Shown here one piece after another: positions 1-5,015 of a stretch of DNA of 7,017 nt (position 1 is the first letter of the stretch; the number at the start of each line of letters is the position of its first letter). The notes beneath the pieces are model-generated. The model was not told where the DNA came from, searched no databases, and saw only the letters and a program-made list of their open reading frames with translations. The stretch comes from JACCQS01 sp050999295 (GTDB taxonomy: Bacteria > Actinomycetota > Actinomycetes > Mycobacteriales > Geodermatophilaceae): the NCBI GenBank assembly GCA_050999295.1, contig JBPCPI010000252.1, positions 1 through 7,017 of the forward strand. Reading direction: 5' to 3'. Both the position numbers and the translations under genes were made by a program.

Positions 1-296
1 AGGGCGCCCAGCGGCCCGGCCACATCCCCGGAGCGCTCAGCGTGCCGTGGAGCAAGGCGGCCAACGAGGACGGCACGTTCAAGTCCGACGACGAGTTGAC
101 CAAGCTCTATGCCGACGCCGGCATCGATGGCGGCAAGGACACGATCGCCTACTGCCGGATCGGCGAGCGCTCCTCGCACACCTGGTTCGTGCTGCGGGAA
201 CTGCTGGGGCACGAGAACGTCAAGAATTACGACGGCTCCTGGACCGAGTACGGCTCGCTGGTCGGCGTGCCGATCGAACTCGGCGATCCGAAGTAG
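1..296 (+). CDS. cysA2: Thiosulfate sulfurtransferase (rhodanese family), C-terminal part, 5' end outside window
   Basis: Only the last 97 or so codons are present; the reading frame enters at base 3 and the gene starts upstream of the window. The family moves sulfane sulfur from thiosulfate to a thiophilic acceptor such as cyanide, through a persulfide on an active-site cysteine. That cysteine is seen in CRIGERSSHTWFVL (Cys codon 153-155), the active-site loop of the second rhodanese domain. Upstream, RPGHIPGALSVPW is the usual entry into that domain, and the end NYDGSWTEYGSLVGVPIE is the standard C-terminus. The sequence closely resembles mycobacterial CysA2/CysA3 as I recall it; this cysA naming is unrelated to the sulfate transporter ATPase CysA. 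The next gene, sseC, begins 2 nt after the TAG, so the two are surely co-transcribed. The family call is very secure; the physiological acceptor is unknown. Confidence 0.95.
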   Translation, partial: GAQRPGHIPGALSVPWSKAANEDGTFKSDDELTKLYADAGIDGGKDTIAYCRIGERSSHTWFVLRELLGHENVKNYDGSWTEYGSLVGVPIELGDPK

Positions 297-298
297 GC

Positions 299-607
299 AT
301 GGCGATGTGCGGAGCCCCTGCGCAGAAGGCCAACGGTGCCGGCCTGGAGGGCGTCGACCTGAAGACACAGACGGTCATCCAGGGTGTCGTGGAATCCCAG
401 GGGGCGCCGGTTCCGGCAGCCTACGTTCGGCTGCTCGACGCGACGGGTGAGTTCACCGCGGAGGTGGTCACCAGTGCGACCGGCGACTACCGATTCTTCG
501 CCGCACCGGGCACCTGGACGGTGCGTGCGCTGTCCCCGTCCGGCCGCGGCGAGACGGCAGTGACCGCCGAGCGGGGCCTGACCGAGGCCGCGATCGCATT
601 GCGCTGA
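299..607 (+). CDS. sseC: SseC-like DUF1416 protein
   Basis: Encodes about 102 residues, the usual length for DUF1416. The core (VIQGVV near residue 30, AYVRLLD, GEFTAEVVTSATGDYRFFAAPGTW, then VRAL) matches mycobacterial SseC, a small protein nearly always encoded directly after a CysA-type thiosulfate sulfurtransferase. The alternating pattern G-x-V ... A-Y-V-R-L ... G-D-Y-R-F suggests a small beta-sandwich of the carboxypeptidase-regulatory type. No signal peptide or membrane segment is visible. Two starts are possible: ATG at 299 or ATG at 305. The latter gives MCGAP, more like the MCSGP start I recall for mycobacterial SseC. The 2-nt gap to the sulfurtransferase stop implies translational coupling and a shared role in sulfur transfer; the biochemical function is unproven. 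A strong hairpin follows 21 nt after the stop. Confidence 0.92.
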   Translation: MAMCGAPAQKANGAGLEGVDLKTQTVIQGVVESQGAPVPAAYVRLLDATGEFTAEVVTSATGDYRFFAAPGTWTVRALSPSGRGETAVTAERGLTEAAIALR

Positions 608-628
608 GCTGCCTGGTCTTGTCTTTCC

Positions 629-679
629 GACTCAGGGGCACCCTGCAACGAACCTAACGTTGCGGGGTGCCCCCGAGTC
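629..679 (+). terminator. Long hairpin terminator after sseC
   Basis: Bases 629-650 pair with 658-679 to form a 22-bp stem with one A-C mismatch and one G-U pair, around the 7-nt loop AACCTAA. It lies 21 nt past the sseC stop. The 3' side is not followed by a T-run, which is common for actinomycete terminators. It most likely ends the cysA2-sseC transcript and insulates it from the next unit, which has its own promoter-like element 45 bp further on. Because the stem is nearly symmetrical, an operator or mRNA-stabilising role cannot be excluded. Confidence 0.85.
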
Positions 680-724
680 CGAACGGCGACGGCGCGGGGG
701 ACCGGCAGCCCGCGGCCGGAGAGT

Positions 725-737
725 TAGTCTCGACTCG
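725..737 (+). promoter_or_regulatory. Leaderless-type promoter -10 element before the small membrane gene
   Basis: TAGTCT (725-730) fits the actinobacterial -10 consensus TANNNT. Exactly 6 nt separate it from the GTG at 737, so transcription would begin at or next to the start codon, giving a leaderless mRNA. No good -35 hexamer is seen about 17 bp upstream. A GGAGAG at 718-723 could instead serve as a ribosome site on a transcript starting further upstream. The same TAGTNT-N6-GTG arrangement recurs before the histidine kinase at 1809-1821. Confidence 0.5.
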
Positions 738-838
738 TGGGCATGACGCTGGCGATCGCGTTCGTCGTGGTGTGTGCGGCGTGTGTTGTGATCTTGCTGC
801 GGGTCGCCTGGAACGTCTACCGGGGTCCCCAAGGGTGA
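737..838 (+). CDS. 33-residue single-span membrane peptide
   Basis: Reads M-G-M-T-L-A-I-A-F and then an unbroken hydrophobic stretch of V, C, A, I and L to about residue 22, followed by the basic tail RVAWNVYRGPQG and TGA. This is a typical single transmembrane helix with a positively charged short tail. Support for it being a gene: the start GTG sits 6 nt after a TANNNT -10 box and has GGAGAG 13 nt upstream; its TGA (836-838) overlaps the GTG start (835) of the next gene in a GTGA junction; and it fills the otherwise empty space after the sseC terminator. An alternative start is the ATG at 743. I do not recognise a family. Its job may include coupling translation of the downstream nitrobindin-like protein or anchoring a complex, but neither is shown by the sequence. 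Confidence 0.6.
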   Translation: MGMTLAIAFVVVCAACVVILLRVAWNVYRGPQG

Positions 839-1395
839 ATCCCAATCCCGTTCCAGCACTGCCCATTCCGGCTGACACCATGGACGTGCGCAGCGGACCG
901 GACGTCCACCCAGCGATCCTGCCGTTGCTGCCCCTGCTCGGGGAGTGGATCGGGGTGGGGGAGGGTGACTACCCGACCATCGAGAGCTTCCACTACGGCC
1001 AGTGGATCCGGTTCAGCCACGACGGCCGGCCGTTCCTGGCCTATGAGTCCAGGACCTGGCTGATCGGCTTGGACGGGGAGATCATCCGCCCGGCCGCCCG
1101 CGAGGTGGGCTGGTGGCGGGCCAGCGGCGGCGACGATTTCGAGGTCCTGCTGGCGCACCCGACCGGCATCGTCGAGGTCTACGTCGGCCGTTCGATGACC
1201 ACGACCTCGTGGGAGTTGGCCACCGATGTTGTCGCCCGGACCGCCTCCGCCAAGGAGGTTGCGGCCAACAAGCGGCTCTATGGAATCGTCGACGGCGCCC
1301 TGCTCTATGCAGTGGACATGGCCGCCCAGGGTCAGGAATTGCAGCCGCACCTGTCGGCCCGCCTGGAGCGGGTAGTGCCCCTCCCGATCCTCTGA
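835..1395 (+). CDS. FABP-like / nitrobindin family heme-binding beta-barrel protein (Rv0813c-like)
   Basis: Encodes 186 residues from GTG 835. The signature GEWIGVGEGDYPTI (residues 36-49) is the N-terminal motif of the nitrobindin/THAP4 C-terminal-domain family, a ten-stranded barrel related in shape to fatty-acid-binding proteins. Further family features are EVGWWR (90-95), AHPTGIVEVYVG (107-118) and the C-terminal PHLSARLERV, whose His172 is at the place of the proximal heme ligand in nitrobindins. Characterised relatives bind ferric heme and interact with NO or peroxynitrite; the ligand here is inferred. GTG 835 overlaps the TGA of the small membrane gene and has GGGG (822-825) 9 nt upstream. 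The internal ATG at 880 gives 171 residues but lacks a clear ribosome site. The position after cysA-sseC matches M. tuberculosis Rv0813c, as I recall that locus. Confidence 0.9.
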   Translation: MNPNPVPALPIPADTMDVRSGPDVHPAILPLLPLLGEWIGVGEGDYPTIESFHYGQWIRFSHDGRPFLAYESRTWLIGLDGEIIRPAAREVGWWRASGGDDFEVLLAHPTGIVEVYVGRSMTTTSWELATDVVARTASAKEVAANKRLYGIVDGALLYAVDMAAQGQELQPHLSARLERVVPLPIL

Positions 1396-1456
1396 CAAGG
1401 CAACAGAGAAAGTGCTGGCGAACTCGCCGATCTCGTCGTAGCGTGCTGCGTACACG

Positions 1457-1472
1457 AGAGAGGAGGTGGTCC
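1457..1472 (+). promoter_or_regulatory. Extended Shine-Dalgarno sequence complementary to the 16S rRNA tail
   Basis: AGAGAGGAGGTGGTCC can pair over all 16 positions with the 3' end of actinobacterial 16S rRNA (GGATCACCTCCTTTCT): 14 Watson-Crick pairs and 2 G-U pairs. Most genes in this window have at best 4-7 matching bases. It precedes the TTG of a 12-codon ORF by 5 nt measured from its end, or 11 nt from the AGGAGG core. Such a site would bind 30S subunits very tightly, suggesting a translated leader, a ribosome-stalling site or an RNA that captures ribosomes. Confidence 0.65.
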
Positions 1473-1477
1473 GAACC

Positions 1478-1516
1478 TTGCATACTTATCGGACGCGTGA
1501 GGTGGCTGTCCGCTAG
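1478..1516 (+). CDS. Putative 12-residue leader peptide
   Basis: TTG start, reading MHTYRTREVAVR and then TAG. It is supported by the extraordinary Shine-Dalgarno sequence just upstream and by hairpins overlapping and following it, an arrangement seen in attenuator leaders. It has no run of a single regulatory amino acid, so the signal is not obvious; three Arg codons out of twelve are the only enrichment. The CGGAC at 1490-1494 inside the ORF can pair either with GTCCG at 1469-1473, hiding the end of the ribosome site and enclosing the start codon, or with GTCCG at 1508-1512, freeing it. It ends 80-odd bases after a -10-like TAGCGT. It lies more than 300 nt before the kinase, so what it would control is uncertain. 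It could also be a free-standing small RNA with an incidental ORF. Confidence 0.45.
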   Translation: MHTYRTREVAVR

Positions 1517-1554
1517 CCGCCGTCGAAGCGACCATCGCCTCTAGTAGACGGCGG
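1517..1554 (+). other. Nested stem-loop immediately after the mini-ORF stop
   Basis: CCGCCGTC (1517-1524) pairs perfectly with GACGGCGG (1547-1554). Within the 22-nt loop, GCGA and TCGC form a second 4-bp stem around CCA. The outer stem begins on the base after the TAG of the 12-codon ORF. There is no T-run after it. It may be a factor-independent terminator of the actinomycete kind or the anti-terminator/terminator element of an attenuator. Confidence 0.5.
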
Positions 1555-1742
1555 TCGGCGACAACCGGACAGTTACCCTGCCCTCGGGCTGTCGGCCCAG
1601 TCCAGCCGACCCGTTCACATGTCGCACCCACGGGTGTGCGAGCGGAGCAGCCCGGGGGCTGTCCACGTTCACCCCAACCACGAATCAGATTGCTCTGCCT
1701 GGCCGCTCGGCTTCCAGGCTTGGGTGATCGGCATAGCGCAGG

Positions 1743-1792
1743 CCCGTACGGGGTTCTCCGTACCCCGAGATACGTCCGCACGGGGACGTATC
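1743..1792. promoter_or_regulatory. Operator-like palindrome cluster upstream of the histidine kinase
   Basis: Three inverted repeats are packed in 50 bp. CCCGTACGGG (1743-1752) is a perfect 10-bp palindrome. CGGGGT/ACCCCG (1749-1754/1762-1767) forms a second, overlapping one. GATACGTCC (1769-1777) and GGACGTATC (1784-1792) are a perfect 9-bp inverted repeat with a 6-nt spacer. All share GTAC/TACG cores. The last repeat lies at about -52 to -29 relative to the predicted transcription start at 1821, where an activator would replace a missing -35 box. It is a good candidate site for autoregulation by the LuxR-type regulator encoded downstream, but that link is inferred. A purely RNA hairpin role is the alternative. 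Confidence 0.6.
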
Positions 1793-1808
1793 AGGCTCGC
1801 GAGCGGCC

Positions 1809-1821
1809 TAGTGTCTTACCG
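1809..1821 (+). promoter_or_regulatory. Leaderless-type promoter -10 element of the two-component operon
   Basis: TAGTGT (1809-1814) fits TANNNT and ends 6 nt before the GTG start at 1821, so a leaderless transcript is expected. No TTGACA-like -35 is found 17 bp upstream. Instead the 9-bp inverted repeat ending at 1792 occupies that region, consistent with activator-dependent transcription. No Shine-Dalgarno sequence precedes the GTG. Confidence 0.5.
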
Positions 1822-3185
1822 TGACCGAGCCCTCGTCGCACATCGACGGTGCGCTGTCGCGCTGGCTGCGGTGGTCGGAGAATCGCGGCTGGGGGGGCGG
1901 ACTCTGGCCGCATCGTGTCGGCGGCCCCTGGGCACATGCTCCTGGGGAGCCGGGTCGCCGCAGCCTGGCATTGCACGCCGTGTTCGCCGTGGTAGCCGGC
2001 GTCGTCATGTCGATGGGCACCGGCGGGGCTGGCGAGTACCAGCCGGACCGGCTCGACGTAGACGGCCTCGGCTATGCGCTGATCGCCGGCATGGCGCTGG
2101 GGCTTGTCTTCCGCCGTATTGCACCGCTAGCCGCCCTCGCGCTCACCACGGCCGCCACTGCGCTGTTCTTCGGCCTCGGCTACCCGGCCGGGCCGGTGTT
2201 CTTCGCGATCTGTTTCCTGATGGTCGAGGTCGCGCTCTGGCTGCCGACTCGAACGTCGCTGCTGGCCTGCTCGATGGCGGTGGTGACCGTGCTCGGCAGC
2301 GAGTTGATCGGCCGGCTGGTCGACGGACGGAGTCTCAGCGGGTTCGCGCCCTATCTCGGCTGGTTGCTGGTGCCCTGGGCGATCGGTGCGGTCAAACGGG
2401 CCTGGCAGGACACCCGGCGCCAACAGCGCTCCGAACAGGCCCAGCAGCGGCGCTACGAGGAGCGCCTGGCTGTCGTTCGTGAGGTGCACGACGTCGTGGG
2501 CCACGGCTTGGCGGTCATCAACTTGCAGGCCGGGGTTGCCCTGCATGTGCTAGACCGGCGCCCTGAGCAGGCCGAGATCGCGTTGAGTGCGATCAAGCAG
2601 ACCAGCAAGGATTCTCTCGACGAACTACGCGCGACGCTTGCGGTATTCCGCAACGCCGACGGTGCAGCGCCATTGCGTCCGCTGCCTGGATTGCGTGACC
2701 TATCCGAACTGGTGTCCTCGGTTCGCGTCGGCGGGATGACCGCGGACCTGAGCATCGTCGGGGAACCTCGAGGGGTTCCATCCACGGTGGACCTAGCCGC
2801 GTACCGGATCGTCCAGGAGTCGCTGACCAACGTCGTACGCCATGCTCGCGCCTCGCACGTCGACGTGACGGTGGGCTACGAACCCGCCGCGATCACACTA
2901 CGGGTTGTGGACGACGGTACTGGTCCGACGCCGGGACCCGATGCCGGGCAAGGGGTTACCGGGATGCGCGAACGCGCTACCTCACTCGGTGGATGGCTGC
3001 GGGCAGGTCGGGGCGAGGATGGGGGCTTCGCCGTGCACGCGTGGCTTCCCATGCCCGAACAAACCCCGGCTGCAGAGCTGGAAGCCACCACCGGCGCGCC
3101 GACCCTCGCCAAGGATGTTTCCGCCGAGCTTCCCGCTGGTGGTTTGCTGGAAAACCGCCAGACTGCCTCAGGTGGATCCACGTGA
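1821..3185 (+). CDS. Sensor histidine kinase, HisKA_3 / NarL-partner type, about six membrane spans
   Basis: A 454-residue membrane kinase that would autophosphorylate on His223 and pass the phosphate to the regulator encoded next. After a cytosolic N-terminus of about 47 residues come hydrophobic segments near 48-66, 83-98, 102-121, 124-141, 146-165 and 176-192, then a Gln/Arg-rich linker. The dimerisation/phosphoacceptor motif is REVHDVVGHGLAVINLQAG (His223). The ATP-binding domain has the N box IVQESLTNVVRHA (Asn337), the G1 motif VVDDGTG (364 onward) and the G2 motif GQGVTGMRERA (376 onward). There is no extracytoplasmic sensor domain, so the membrane bundle itself or a partner senses the stimulus. 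A tail of about 40 residues after the kinase domain, rich in Ala, Glu, Thr and Gly, looks disordered. The GTG start lies just after a -10 box; the TGA overlaps the regulator start. The signal is unknown. Confidence 0.95.
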   Translation: MTEPSSHIDGALSRWLRWSENRGWGGGLWPHRVGGPWAHAPGEPGRRSLALHAVFAVVAGVVMSMGTGGAGEYQPDRLDVDGLGYALIAGMALGLVFRRIAPLAALALTTAATALFFGLGYPAGPVFFAICFLMVEVALWLPTRTSLLACSMAVVTVLGSELIGRLVDGRSLSGFAPYLGWLLVPWAIGAVKRAWQDTRRQQRSEQAQQRRYEERLAVVREVHDVVGHGLAVINLQAGVALHVLDRRPEQAEIALSAIKQTSKDSLDELRATLAVFRNADGAAPLRPLPGLRDLSELVSSVRVGGMTADLSIVGEPRGVPSTVDLAAYRIVQESLTNVVRHARASHVDVTVGYEPAAITLRVVDDGTGPTPGPDAGQGVTGMRERATSLGGWLRAGRGEDGGFAVHAWLPMPEQTPAAELEATTGAPTLAKDVSAELPAGGLLENRQTASGGST

Positions 3186-3835
3186 TCCGGGTCGCGGTCG
3201 CGGACGACCAGTCCCTCGTACGCCTGGGCGTCGGAGTCCTCGTCGAAACCGAGGACGACCTGATCCTGGTCGGCTCGGCCGAGGACGGCGAACAGGCCGT
3301 GGCGTTGGCTCGACGAGAGCAACCCGATGTATTCCTGATGGACATCCGGATGCCGGTCAAGGACGGACTGTCCGCGCTTCGCGAGATCGTCGATGATCCG
3401 GTTTGCACCGGCACGAAGGTGATCATGCTGACCACCTTCGAACTCGACGAATACGTCTTCGAGGCATTGCGGGGCGGGGCCAGCGGCTTCCTGATCAAGG
3501 ACGGTGAGCCCGCTGAACTCCTGCACGCGATCCGGGTAGTCGCCGACGGAGGCTCTCTGCTGGCGTCCTCGGTGACGCGGAAACTGATCGAGGAGTTCGC
3601 GACCCAGCAGCCGAGTCGGACTGTCCCGCACCCGAGGCTGGGCTCGTTGACGGTTCGCGAGCGGGAGATCGTCAGCTGGGTTGCCACCGGGCGCTCGAAC
3701 GACGAGATCGCCGCGGAGCTGGTGGTGAGTCCCGCGACCGTGCGAACTCACGTCGGACGGGCGATGACCAAGCTCGGTGCGCGGGACCGGGCACAACTGG
3801 TCGTGTTCGCGTATCAGTCCGGCCTGGCTCCCTGA
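3182..3835 (+). CDS. Response regulator, NarL/LuxR family
   Basis: A 217-residue cytosolic DNA-binding regulator. The receiver domain (residues 2-120) has the acidic pair Asp8-Asp9, phosphoacceptor Asp54 in VFLMDIRMP, Thr84/Thr85 and Lys106 in GFLIKDG, so all the switch residues are present. A linker of about 25 residues leads to a LuxR-type helix-turn-helix (about 155-212: LTVREREIVSWVATGRSNDEIAAEL), with SPATVRTHVGRAMTKLGA as the recognition-helix region. The GTG start at 3182 overlaps the kinase TGA in a GTGA junction, so kinase and regulator are translationally coupled. Unlike many HisKA_3/NarL pairs, no ABC transporter genes follow; the next gene is a flavin oxidase on the same strand, 106 bp downstream. 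The palindrome cluster before the kinase gene is a plausible binding site. Confidence 0.96.
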   Translation: MIRVAVADDQSLVRLGVGVLVETEDDLILVGSAEDGEQAVALARREQPDVFLMDIRMPVKDGLSALREIVDDPVCTGTKVIMLTTFELDEYVFEALRGGASGFLIKDGEPAELLHAIRVVADGGSLLASSVTRKLIEEFATQQPSRTVPHPRLGSLTVREREIVSWVATGRSNDEIAAELVVSPATVRTHVGRAMTKLGARDRAQLVVFAYQSGLAP

Positions 3836-3941
3836 GCGATGCAGGACTTGACGCGGGTTGGTCCTACTCGGCTCGCGGACATCCGCGCGCCCGGTGCGAC
3901 ATCAGCGCCACTAGTCGGCGGCTGCACCGAATTGTGATCCC

Positions 3942-5015
3942 ATGAGCAGGCGGGCGGACTCCCGGTACGACGTCGTCGTCGTGGGTGGGGGAGCGATGGG
4001 CAGCGCGGCTGCTTGGCAGCTCGCCCGCCGCGACCGCGCGGTCGTGTTGCTGGAGCGGTTCCGGGCCGGGCATACCTATGGAGCCAGTCATGGCGGGGTG
4101 CGGATCTTCCGGTACGGGTACGAGGATCCGACCTACGTTCGCATGGTTCAGGACGCACTGCCGCTATGGCGTGAACTCGAAGCGGAGTCGGGCGAGACGT
4201 TGCTGGAGCTCACCGGCGCGCTGGACCACGGGCCGCAGCGGGACATCGACGCGCTCGAAGCGGCCTACCGGACCTGCGGCGTCGTCCACGAACGGCTGAC
4301 CCGGGAGGCCGCGACCGAGCGTTGGCCTGGTTTGCGCTTCGATACCGCGGTCCTGGCGCAGCAAGACGCGGGCCGGACAAGAGCTGCGGCGACGGTCGCC
4401 GCGCTGCAACGGCTGGCCGCCTCGCACGGCGCGGAGATCCGTTACGACTCGCACGTTGTCGGGATCGAGCCGGTCAACGACGGGGTGATCGTCCGTACTG
4501 AGGGCGAGGCGTTCGCAGTATCCGCCGCGGTCGTGGCGGTCGGGGCCTGGACACAACGATTGCTCGAGCCGCTGGGCATCCCGCTACCGCCGCTGACGAT
4601 CACCGAGGAACAGGTCTTCCACTTCGCCTCCAATGAGGGCCGCCCGGGCGGGAACCGGTGGCCCTCGTTCATGCACCGCGGTCCGCGGATCTGGTACGGG
4701 CTCGAGACACCCGGAGAGGGCATCAAGCTCGGGGAACACCACGCCGGGCCGGTCTGCGACCCTGAGCCCAGACGGCGCGGTTTCGCCATTGACCCCGCCG
4801 CCCGCGATCGGGCCCGGTGGTACGCCGCCGACTGGCTACCCGGGGTCACCCCCGAGCCGATCACCGAAGCGACCTGCCTCTACACCACGACGCCGACCGA
4901 GGACTTCGTGATCGGACGGTACGGACCGGTCGTCGTGGCCGCCGGGTTCTCCGGGCACGGCTTCAAGTTCGCCCCGCTCATCGGGTCCCGCCTCGCGGAT
5001 CTGGCGCTGGGCTAG
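3942..5015 (+). CDS. Monomeric sarcosine oxidase / N-methyltryptophan oxidase family FAD enzyme
   Basis: A 357-residue cytosolic flavoprotein of the DAO fold that would oxidise a secondary or N-methylated amine, using O2 and releasing H2O2. The FAD ADP-binding motif VVVVGGGAMGSAAAWQLA is at residues 11-28, ending the second strand in LLERF. GASHGGVRIFRYGY (48-61) matches the active-site segment SHGDTRIIR of sarcosine oxidase, with His50, Arg54 and Arg57 kept but Thr replaced by Val53. Cys312 in ATCLYTTTP corresponds to the cysteine that covalently holds FAD. Lys262 in GIKLGEHH matches the oxygen-activating lysine, and Lys342 in GFSGHGFKFAP the carboxylate-binding lysine. It is therefore probably active on an amino-acid-like substrate, but sarcosine itself is not proven. 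The ATG at 3942 fits the family N-terminus. Its TAG shares CTAG with the stop of the facing pabC. It may belong to the two-component operon or have its own promoter; none is clear in the 106-bp gap. Confidence 0.92.
   Translation: MSRRADSRYDVVVVGGGAMGSAAAWQLARRDRAVVLLERFRAGHTYGASHGGVRIFRYGYEDPTYVRMVQDALPLWRELEAESGETLLELTGALDHGPQRDIDALEAAYRTCGVVHERLTREAATERWPGLRFDTAVLAQQDAGRTRAAATVAALQRLAASHGAEIRYDSHVVGIEPVNDGVIVRTEGEAFAVSAAVVAVGAWTQRLLEPLGIPLPPLTITEEQVFHFASNEGRPGGNRWPSFMHRGPRIWYGLETPGEGIKLGEHHAGPVCDPEPRRRGFAIDPAARDRARWYAADWLPGVTPEPITEATCLYTTTPTEDFVIGRYGPVVVAAGFSGHGFKFAPLIGSRLADLALG

Larger units (their letters stand above)
1396..1820. other. 425-bp region without a conventional gene: structured leader plus operator-like palindromes
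   Basis: No credible long ORF on either strand; the readings through it are rich in Arg, Pro and Ser and look like shadows. It divides in two. The 5' part (about 1439-1560) carries a -10-like TAGCGT (1439-1444), an exceptional Shine-Dalgarno sequence, a 12-codon mini-ORF and stems. The 3' part (1743-1820) carries stacked palindromes and the promoter of the kinase. In between lie smaller inverted repeats: GTCGGC/GCCGAC (1591-1596/1605-1610), CACCC/GGGTG (1625-1629/1632-1636) and CAGCC/GGCTG (1648-1652/1657-1661). These could form a structured 5' leader if the kinase is also transcribed from upstream. Confidence 0.6.

Noticed and set aside
737..838. Resemblance of the small peptide's end (R...YRGP) to the N-terminus of MrpF/MnhF antiporter subunits
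   Set aside because: Only a few residues match, the DR motif that normally follows is absent because of the TGA, and no mrp genes are nearby.
1457..1472. Possible remnant of a 16S rRNA gene on the minus strand (reverse complement resembles the 16S 3' end)
   Set aside because: No further 16S-like sequence is seen around it, and the position ahead of a start codon explains the similarity as a Shine-Dalgarno sequence.
1332..1781. 149-codon minus-strand ORF across the kinase upstream region
   Set aside because: Composition is typical of shadow reading (Arg, Pro, Ser, Cys), it overlaps the nitrobindin-like 3' end, and it would put palindromes and a mini-ORF inside a coding region.
3836..3941. 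Promoter for the oxidase using TTGACG at 3848-3853
   Set aside because: No TANNNT -10 box lies at a suitable distance; the only T/A-containing candidate is about 11 bp away and does not fit.
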